From NCBI GenBank assembly GCA_964546125.1, contig CAZJIS010000086.1, positions 1 to 5,751 of the forward strand: a DNA stretch of 5,751 bases. The letters run 5' to 3'. The notes beneath the pieces were generated by a model. It was not told the origin of the DNA and searched no databases. It saw only the letters and a program-made list of their open reading frames with translations. Positions within the stretch are counted from its first letter, which is position 1. Every line of letters begins with the position of its first letter. Source of the stretch: Phil1 sp964546125. GTDB lineage: Bacteria; Bacillota; Clostridia; Christensenellales; CAG-138. Both the position numbers and the translations under genes were made by a program. Positions 1 through 4,626 of this stretch are shown piece after piece.

Positions 1-166
1 GCGGCGTGCGGTGGGAGCGGGCAAAGGCGCATAAAAAAATCGCTTCGACAGCGTTGGTCTTGCCCTGCGCGTTCTCCCCGAAGATGACGTTGAGGCCGCG
101 CCCGGGCGTGAGCCGAAGCGATCCGTAGTTGCGGAAATCATTCAGTTTCAGCCGCTCAACCAGCAT
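1..166 (-). CDS. recF: RecF, DNA replication/repair ATPase, N-terminal fragment (cut by window edge)
   Basis: Reading the minus strand from the ATG at 166 gives 55 codons before the window ends. The peptide begins MLVERLKLNDFRNY and contains the Walker A loop GENAQGKT at residues 30-37, followed by ARSHRT at about 49-54. The RNY motif, the NAQGKTN loop and the RSHRT segment together are the signature of RecF, the SMC-like ATPase that binds ssDNA/dsDNA junctions and loads RecA with RecO and RecR. The full family protein is about 360-380 residues, so roughly 15% is visible. The start is fixed by the purine-rich site GAGAGAGGG (minus strand, 173-181) six bases upstream and by a good promoter just beyond it. 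In many Firmicutes recF follows dnaN and a small S4 protein; here it opens its own transcript, divergent from cca. Confidence 0.95.
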   Translation of the reverse strand, partial: MLVERLKLNDFRNYGSLRLTPGRGLNVIFGENAQGKTNAVEAIFLCAFARSHRTP

Positions 167-189
167 GATACGCCCTCTCTCATCTATTG

Positions 190-218
190 ATTTTAGCACA
201 AAACGCCACCGTTTTCAA
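190..218 (-). promoter_or_regulatory. Sigma-70-type promoter for recF
   Basis: On the minus strand, TTGAAA (213-218) is followed by a 17-base spacer and TAAAAT (190-195), each one mismatch from consensus. The predicted transcription start is near 183, giving a short leader of about 17 bases that holds the recF ribosome binding site. The stretch immediately upstream (226-239) is AT-rich and could act as an UP-like element. Confidence 0.75.
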
Positions 219-225
219 TGCTTAG

Positions 226-239
226 CTTATTATTATAAG
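226..239. repeat. AT-rich inverted repeat CTTAT-N4-ATAAG
   Basis: A perfect 5-base inverted repeat with a 4-base centre lies just upstream of the recF -35 box, at about -43 to -56 of that promoter. It could be an operator or simply AT-rich promoter DNA. No known regulator consensus is recognised. Confidence 0.35.
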
Positions 240-252
240 AAGAAAGCATGCC

Positions 253-266
253 TTTTTGGCCAAAAA
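253..266. repeat. 14-bp perfect palindrome TTTTTGGCCAAAAA
   Basis: This self-complementary 14-mer sits in the recF-cca gap, about 30 bases upstream of the cca -35 box and about 70 bases upstream of the recF start site. Perfect symmetry and intergenic position fit a regulator binding site. As RNA it has no loop, so a terminator is less likely. No binding protein can be named. Confidence 0.4.
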
Positions 267-295
267 AGCCTCGCGCGCCGCTTTTGGGAAAGGCG

Positions 296-324
296 TTGAC
301 TTTTGCCCCGCGGCACATAATAAT
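296..324 (+). promoter_or_regulatory. Sigma-70-type promoter for cca-mnmE
   Basis: TTGACT (296-301) is separated by 17 bases from AATAAT (319-324), each one mismatch from consensus. The mismatch in the -10 box is at its first base, so it is not ideal. With canonical geometry (-7 at 324) the transcription start falls at 331, the A of the cca ATG, which would give a leaderless message. If instead translation began upstream, this match would lie inside coding DNA. Confidence 0.55.
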
Positions 325-330
325 GAAGCT

Positions 331-1725
331 ATGAAAGATTTTTGCTTATCTGAAAGGCTTCTCTCCCTTGCAGAAGCGTTCCGCGCCGCCGGGCACGCGC
401 TTTACGCCGTGGGCGGAATGGTGCGCAACCCTCTTTTGGATCTCCCCATAAGCGACATGGACCTGTGTTCTTCAATGCGCCCGGATGCGGTCGCCGCTTT
501 GTGCAGGGAGCAGGGCATCCCCTGCTTAACCAAAGGCGCGGCCTTTTTTACGCTCGACCTCGCCCTTGGGGAAGAGCGCTATGAATACGCCTGCTTTAGA
601 AGCGAATCCTACGCCCCCGGCGGCGCGCACCGGCCCGAGCGCGTTTTTTATGCCGACACGCTCGAGGAAGACGCATTCCGCCGCGATTTCACGGTGAACG
701 CCATTTACCTAGACCTTTTGGAAAACCGCCTTGTGGACCCCACGGGGGGCCTTGACGACCTTGCCAATAAACTCATCCGCGCCACATCGCCCGACCCGCG
801 CGCCATTATGGGGGACGACGCGCTGCGCATCCTGCGCATGGCGCGCTTTGCGGCACAGCTCGGCTTCACGATTGACCCGGCGACGATGGACGCCGCCCGC
901 GCGCACGCGGCGGGCCTTGCCAGCATTTCGCCCGAGCGCATTTACGATGAACTCGCAAAGCTGCTGCTTGCCGACGCGCGCTACGGCGCGGGATATGAAA
1001 GCCTTCTTTATGGCCTCGAGGCGCTGCAGGAATGCGGCGCATACGAAGTCATTTTGCCCGAACTTGCCGCCTGCGCCGGCGTTTTGCAAAAGGCGCAGTA
1101 TCATGCTTATGACGTGCTCGGCCACACGCTGAACGCGACGGCCGCCGCGCCGCCCGAATTGGTGCTGCGCTTTGCCATGCTTTTTCACGATATGGGCAAG
1201 CCGGCAGCGGTTTTAAGCCACGGCAAAATGTATGGTCATGAGCTTATCAGCGAAAACATGGCCGACGCGATCATGCGCCGCCTGCGCTTCCCCAACGCCC
1301 TTCGCAAAGAAGTCCTCACGCTCGTGCGCTGGCACATGTTCGACCTCAAAGGCGAAACGCGCCTGTGCAAGTTGAAAAAGCGCTTCGTGGAACTTGGCAG
1401 GGAAACCGCCCACCGCCTCTGCGCCGTGCGCGAGGCCGATGTTTTTGGCAGCGGGCTGCACGAAGGCCCCGTCCCCACGGCCGAAAAATGGCGGGAGACT
1501 TTATCCGCGATGGAGCGCGAGGGCGCGCCCTTTACCGAAGCCGAACTCGCCTGCACGGGGGACGACATCGCCTCATGGCTCTCACTGCCGCCCGGCGCGC
1601 GCATCGGCGAGATCAAGCGCGCGCTCCTTATGCACTGCGCCTGCAAGCCCGAGGATAACCGAAAAGAAAAGCTCCGCGCGCTCGCCCTCTCGATGCTGCG
1701 CGCGGGGGAGGGGGGCCGCGCATGA
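331..1725 (+). CDS. cca: CCA tRNA nucleotidyltransferase (class II, with HD domain)
   Basis: This enzyme adds or repairs the 3' CCA of tRNAs from CTP and ATP in the cytoplasm. The 464-residue product has the class II order. The nucleotidyltransferase head has GGMVRN (28-33) and the metal-binding pair in DMD (42-44). RRDFTVNA is at 117-124, and DDALR (162-166) matches the base-selecting EDxxR motif with Glu replaced by Asp. An HD domain follows, with His286-Asp287, a GHE His at 303 and His335. Length suits the HD-containing group rather than the shorter Bacillus type. GGxVRD reads GGMVRN here, an unusual but mild change. I chose the ATG at 331. The frame is open upstream to a TTG at 256, but those 25 residues resemble nothing in the family and the family normally starts close to this ATG. 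There is no clear ribosome binding site before 331. It overlaps mnmE by 4 bases. A CC-only, A-only or poly(A) polymerase activity cannot be excluded by eye. Confidence 0.9.
   Translation: MKDFCLSERLLSLAEAFRAAGHALYAVGGMVRNPLLDLPISDMDLCSSMRPDAVAALCREQGIPCLTKGAAFFTLDLALGEERYEYACFRSESYAPGGAHRPERVFYADTLEEDAFRRDFTVNAIYLDLLENRLVDPTGGLDDLANKLIRATSPDPRAIMGDDALRILRMARFAAQLGFTIDPATMDAARAHAAGLASISPERIYDELAKLLLADARYGAGYESLLYGLEALQECGAYEVILPELAACAGVLQKAQYHAYDVLGHTLNATAAAPPELVLRFAMLFHDMGKPAAVLSHGKMYGHELISENMADAIMRRLRFPNALRKEVLTLVRWHMFDLKGETRLCKLKKRFVELGRETAHRLCAVREADVFGSGLHEGPVPTAEKWRETLSAMEREGAPFTEAELACTGDDIASWLSLPPGARIGEIKRALLMHCACKPEDNRKEKLRALALSMLRAGEGGRA
1707..1715 (+). promoter_or_regulatory. Ribosome binding site for mnmE inside the end of cca
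   Basis: The purine run GGAGGGGGG lies six bases before the mnmE ATG at 1722, within the last codons of cca. It fixes the mnmE start. Together with the ATGA overlap it supports translational coupling of the two genes. Confidence 0.7.
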
Positions 1726-3044
1726 ACGACACCATCTTTGCCCCGGCCACGCCGCCCGGCGGCGCCATCGCCGTGATCCGCATTTCGGGGCCCGAAACGC
1801 CGCGGGTCTTAAACGCCGTTTTTTCGGCAAAGCGTGCGTTTATTCCCCGGGAAATGAGGGTCGGCCGCCTGATGGACGGCGGCGAGCCCGCCGATGAGAT
1901 TATGGCCTGCTTCTTTGAAGGCCCCGCGAGCTACACGGGCGAGGATATGGCGGAACTCTACCTGCACGGTTCGCCCGCCGTGGTGCGGCGCGCGCTTGCC
2001 TTGCTTGCGCGGCAGGGCCTTCGCCCCGCGGAGCCGGGCGCGTTTACAAAGCGCGCGTTCCTCAACGGCAAGCTCTCGCTCTCGCGCGCGGAGGCGGTGA
2101 TGGACCTCATCAACGCCACAACCGAGCGCGGCGCAAAAAGCGCCCTCGAGCAGCTCGAGGGCAGCGTGGGCCGCGCGGTGGGGCAGGTGGAGGAGGCGCT
2201 TCTTGACCTGCTCGCCGGCGTGGACGCCGCGCTCGACTACCCGGATGAATTGGAGGAAGATACCTTCTCCCGCCTGCCGGGCGAAGTTGCGCGCATCGCG
2301 GGCGATATCCGCGCTTTAATCGAGGCGGGCGAGCGCGGACGCTATATCCGCGACGGGGCGCGCGTGGCAATCCTCGGCGCGCCCAACGCGGGCAAATCAT
2401 CGCTTTTTAACGCGCTGCTCGGGCAGGAGCGCGCGATCGTCACCGATTTTCCCGGCACGACGCGCGACACGCTCGAGGAGCTTCTCTTCCTCGAGGGCGT
2501 GCCCGTGCGCCTTGTGGACACCGCGGGCCTTCGCCAAGCGGAAGATGAGGCGGAGCGCATCGGCGTCGCCCGCGCGCGAAACGCCGCCTCGGGGGCGGAC
2601 GTCGCTTTGCTTGCCTTCGACGCGGCCTCGGGCCTCACCGAGGAAGATGCCGCCCTGCTCGCCTCCACCCAAGCAAGGCCGCGCGTCGCCGCGCTTTGCA
2701 AAACCGACCTGCCCGCCGTGCTGCATGAGGCGGACCTCGCCCCTTATGGAATTGAAGTCGTAAGCGTCAGTTCCCTCACCGGCGAAGGGCTTCTCGCCTT
2801 GCGCCGCGCGCTGATTGCGCGGCTCATGCCGGAGGGGGAGAGCGCGCTCATCACCAACGAACGCCACACGGACGCGCTCCGCCGCGCGCATGCCGCGCTT
2901 TGCGCCATCGACCTTTTAGATGGCGCGGATTGCGCGGCCGTTCTCATGCGCGACGCGCTTGCGGCGCTTTCGGAGATCACCGGGCGGGACGTCGCCGCGG
3001 AGATCATAGAGCGCATCTTTTTAAATTTTTGCGTTGGAAAATAA
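1722..3044 (+). CDS. mnmE: MnmE (TrmE), tRNA uridine-34 modification GTPase
   Basis: With MnmG, MnmE installs the (carboxymethyl)aminomethyl group at C5 of wobble uridine 34, using a methylene-THF-derived carbon and GTP. The 440-residue protein is near full family length (about 450-460). The N-terminal folate-binding domain includes SYTGED and AEPGAFTKRAFLNGK. The G domain has G1 GAPNAGKS (219-226), the TTRDT loop (246-250), G3 DTAG (266-269), G4 CKTD (326-329) and G5-like SSLTGEG. It ends in FCVGK, with the catalytic-type Cys at 437 (usual form FCIGK). Two oddities stand out: G4 has Cys where NKxD has Asn, and the N-terminal TPPG-GAIAV stretch seems one residue shorter than the usual TPxGxGAIA. 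The gene is translationally coupled to cca. mnmG, often its neighbour, is not here; the next gene is convergent. Confidence 0.97.
   Translation: MNDTIFAPATPPGGAIAVIRISGPETPRVLNAVFSAKRAFIPREMRVGRLMDGGEPADEIMACFFEGPASYTGEDMAELYLHGSPAVVRRALALLARQGLRPAEPGAFTKRAFLNGKLSLSRAEAVMDLINATTERGAKSALEQLEGSVGRAVGQVEEALLDLLAGVDAALDYPDELEEDTFSRLPGEVARIAGDIRALIEAGERGRYIRDGARVAILGAPNAGKSSLFNALLGQERAIVTDFPGTTRDTLEELLFLEGVPVRLVDTAGLRQAEDEAERIGVARARNAASGADVALLAFDAASGLTEEDAALLASTQARPRVAALCKTDLPAVLHEADLAPYGIEVVSVSSLTGEGLLALRRALIARLMPEGESALITNERHTDALRRAHAALCAIDLLDGADCAAVLMRDALAALSEITGRDVAAEIIERIFLNFCVGK
2142..2162. repeat. Perfect 9-bp inverted repeat with 3-base loop inside mnmE
   Basis: GCCCTCGAG (2142-2150), CAG, CTCGAGGGC (2154-2162) can form a strong 9-bp hairpin in mnmE mRNA. 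It encodes ALEQLEG, a stretch whose Leu-Glu repeats with GC-rich codons could produce the symmetry by chance. There is no following T-run, so it is not an intrinsic terminator. Confidence 0.5.
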
Positions 3045-3049
3045 TTTGG

Positions 3050-3388
3050 TCAGTTGAAAATCTCATCCATGAGCCGCCGCGCCTCGGCGTGAAGCCCGAG
3101 GACGAACCGGTCGTATTTTTCGAGCATCGCGCGGCCTTCTTCGGTCAGCACCGCGCCGCCGCCGTTGCGGCCGCCGGCCGTTGAACAAAGCAGGTCAAAG
3201 CCGAGCGCCCGCTCGGTTTCTTTGACGATGCGCCAGGCTTTCGAATAGGCCATTTCCATCTCTGCCGCCGCGGCACGCAGCGAGTGCGTGCGCTCCACGC
3301 GGCGCAGCAGTTCCGCGATGCCCGGGCCGAAGCATTTCTCCCCGCGATACAGGCGCACGCCGAGTTTGTAGCTGAGTAACTGTTCCAT
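3050..3388 (-). CDS. ModE-type winged helix-turn-helix regulator (stand-alone DNA-binding domain)
   Basis: The 112-residue protein matches the N-terminal DNA-binding domain of ModE, the molybdate-responsive, LysR-like regulator. FGPGIAELL (20-28) leads into the helix-turn-helix SLRAAAAEMEMAYSKAWRI (36-54). ETERALGF and the Gly-rich wing GGRNGGGAVLTEEG (72-85) follow, then a C-terminal helix that probably mediates dimerisation. Escherichia coli ModE is about 260 residues with two C-terminal molybdate-binding (MOP) domains. Those are absent here, so any effector is unknown and a molybdenum link is only suggested by family. No mod, moa or molybdoenzyme gene is in view. GGAGGG four bases upstream supports the start. 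The gene follows murG by 20 bases on the same strand and is probably cotranscribed. Its stop lies 5 bases from the convergent mnmE stop. Exact target genes cannot be inferred. Confidence 0.85.
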   Translation of the reverse strand: MEQLLSYKLGVRLYRGEKCFGPGIAELLRRVERTHSLRAAAAEMEMAYSKAWRIVKETERALGFDLLCSTAGGRNGGGAVLTEEGRAMLEKYDRFVLGLHAEARRLMDEIFN

Positions 3389-3408
3389 CGCGCCCTCCGT
3401 TTTTGCCC

Positions 3409-4482
3409 TTACCGCCCGCGCAGCGCTTTGCGGATGACCGCGAGCACCTCGCCGGTTCCATCCGCAAGCTTCTCGGCGCGCATCGCCCCGATGAGCTTCT
3501 GTTTGTTGAGATCAAGCTCCCCGACCGCGCAAATCAAGGCGGCGGGGGTCAGTTTTTCCTGCTCGAGCAGCATCGAAAAGCCCTTGCGGGCAAAATATTT
3601 GGCGTTGAGTATCTGGTCGCCCCGGCTCGCTTCAAGGGGCAGGGGAACCAAAAGGGCGGGCTTTGCAAGCGCCAGGAACTCGAACACCGCGTTCGCGCCC
3701 GCGCGGGAAATCACGAGGTCCGTCGCCGCGAGCACGTCGGGCAGCTCCTTGCCCACGAACTCGAACTGGCGGTAGCCGGGCACACACAGGAGGGCTTCAT
3801 CGACCTTTTTCTTTCCGCACAGGTGCACGATGTCATAGGTCTGCACAAGCCGCGCGAGCGCGCCGCGCACCGCGTCGTTCACGGCCTGCGCCCCGAGGCT
3901 GCCGCCCATGATGAGCAGCACGGGCTTTTGCCCCGTGAAGCCGAGGAAAGAAAGCCCCTGCGCGCGCCTGCCCGCATATAATTCGGGGCGGATGGGCGTG
4001 CCGGTGTGCACGCCTTTTTTGCCTGTGCGGCGCAGCGTATCTTCAAACGTAACGCAGATCGTGTCCGCGAATTTGGCGTTGATCCTGTTGGCAAGGCCGG
4101 GCGTATAATCCGACTCGTGCGTGATGACGGGGATCTTCAGGCCCTTTGCCGCCACGACGACCGGCACGCTCACGAAGCCGCCCTTGCTGAACACCACATC
4201 GGGCCGGACTTCGCTTAAAATACGCCGCGCCTGCGCAACGCCCGTGATCACGCGAAACGGGTCCGAAAAGTTCTTCCACGAAAAATAGCGGCGCAGCTTG
4301 CCGCAGGCAATCGCATGGTAGGTCACATCGCGCCTGTTTGCGAGCATTTCAGTTTCTATGCCGTCGCAGCCGCCAATGTAGTGCAGCGCGCAGCCATCGG
4401 CAAGCAGCTCGGGGAAAAGCGCGAGGTTGGGCGTGACATGCCCCGCCGAACCGCCGCCGGTGAAGAGAACCGTCTTTTTCAT
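3409..4482 (-). CDS. murG: MurG-type UDP-GlcNAc:undecaprenyl-PP-MurNAc-pentapeptide GlcNAc transferase
   Basis: MurG transfers GlcNAc from UDP-GlcNAc onto lipid I to make lipid II at the inner face of the membrane, the last cytoplasmic step of peptidoglycan precursor synthesis. The 357-residue protein has the GT-B two-domain form. The N-terminal glycine loop is GGGSAGHV (9-16), followed by SKGGFVSVP (99-107) and HESDYTPGLANR (122-133). The second Rossmann domain has GGSLGA (193-198), SRAGANAVFE (259-268) with the sugar-nucleotide Glu, and RGDQILNA (287-294). The last replaces the common HQxxNA, as I recall for a clostridial MurG subgroup. The start ATG is preceded by AAAGGA seven to eight bases upstream. 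It lies outside any visible dcw cluster, so a second murG copy elsewhere is possible. It is divergent from the DUF815 gene, and a small ModE-like gene follows it. Confidence 0.93.
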   Translation of the reverse strand: MKKTVLFTGGGSAGHVTPNLALFPELLADGCALHYIGGCDGIETEMLANRRDVTYHAIACGKLRRYFSWKNFSDPFRVITGVAQARRILSEVRPDVVFSKGGFVSVPVVVAAKGLKIPVITHESDYTPGLANRINAKFADTICVTFEDTLRRTGKKGVHTGTPIRPELYAGRRAQGLSFLGFTGQKPVLLIMGGSLGAQAVNDAVRGALARLVQTYDIVHLCGKKKVDEALLCVPGYRQFEFVGKELPDVLAATDLVISRAGANAVFEFLALAKPALLVPLPLEASRGDQILNAKYFARKGFSMLLEQEKLTPAALICAVGELDLNKQKLIGAMRAEKLADGTGEVLAVIRKALRGR

Positions 4483-4500
4483 CGAACCATCCTTTTTGCA

Positions 4501-4529
4501 CCGGGCGCACGATCCCCCGGGGATTTTTT
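4501..4529. other. Hairpin-forming leader between murG promoter and start
   Basis: ATCCCCCGGGGAT (4512-4524) can form a 5-bp stem and is followed on the plus strand by six T (4524-4529), so it resembles a weak plus-strand terminator. No plus-strand gene ends here. On the minus strand it lies in the predicted murG leader. CCGGG (4501-4505) can alternatively pair with CCCGG (4516-4520), giving two mutually exclusive stems just before the murG ribosome binding site. Confidence 0.35.
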
Positions 4530-4548
4530 ACCCTTTTCGCTGGAAATC

Positions 4549-4557
4549 AGTATATCA
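4549..4557 (-). promoter_or_regulatory. Extended -10 promoter for murG
   Basis: The minus strand reads TGATATACT: an extended TGn element followed by TATACT (4549-4554), one mismatch from consensus. The -35 region at the right spacing (about 4572-4577, TAGCAT) is poor, as is usual for extended -10 promoters. The predicted start is near 4542, giving a murG leader of about 60 bases. Confidence 0.5.
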
Positions 4558-4573
4558 CTTGCGCCCGTTTTAT

Positions 4574-4581
4574 GCTATGAT
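4574..4581 (+). promoter_or_regulatory. Extended -10 promoter for the DUF815 ATPase gene
   Basis: TG (4573-4574) plus one base precedes TATGAT (4576-4581), an extended -10 with one mismatch. The -35 region at 17 bases (4553-4558) is poor and overlaps the murG -10 box. The predicted start is near 4588, about 39 bases before the ATG. Confidence 0.5.
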
Positions 4582-4593
4582 ATCGTTGTTTCA

Positions 4594-4615
4594 ATATGCT
4601 TTGCTTCATATGCTT
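4594..4615 (+). repeat. Direct repeat ATATGCTT with 14-base period in the DUF815 leader
   Basis: ATATGCTT occurs at 4594-4601 and again at 4608-4615, within the predicted leader of the DUF815 gene and just before its ribosome binding site. It might be a regulatory site or chance in AT-rich DNA. Confidence 0.3.
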
Positions 4616-4621
4616 GGAGGG
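4616..4621 (+). promoter_or_regulatory. Ribosome binding site GGAGGG deciding the DUF815 start
   Basis: A consensus Shine-Dalgarno sequence sits five bases before the ATG at 4627. This strongly selects that start and the reading frame that stays open to the window end. Confidence 0.8.
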
Positions 4622-4626
4622 ATAAA

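Noticed and set aside
248..250. ATG at 248 as a gene start
   Set aside because: It is in a different frame from cca and does not open a supported coding region.
256..330. TTG-initiated N-terminal extension of cca (25 residues)
   Set aside because: It has no plausible ribosome binding site at normal spacing, no family resemblance, and contains the best promoter match. The ATG at 331 gives the normal start for the family.
167..330. Replication origin in the recF-cca gap
   Set aside because: The gap is AT-richer and next to recF, but I found no TTATCCACA-like DnaA boxes on either strand.
709..1188. Minus-strand open frames opposite cca
   Set aside because: They are shadows of a well-supported nucleotidyltransferase and have an Arg-rich composition typical of antisense GC-rich frames.
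3403..3981. Plus-strand open frame opposite murG (192 codons)
   Set aside because: It covers the conserved murG coding sequence in antisense and has no family motif.
4512..4529. Intrinsic terminator of a plus-strand gene
   Set aside because: The hairpin has a T-run on the plus strand, but no plus-strand gene ends upstream. The stem is short, and it is better described as part of the murG leader.
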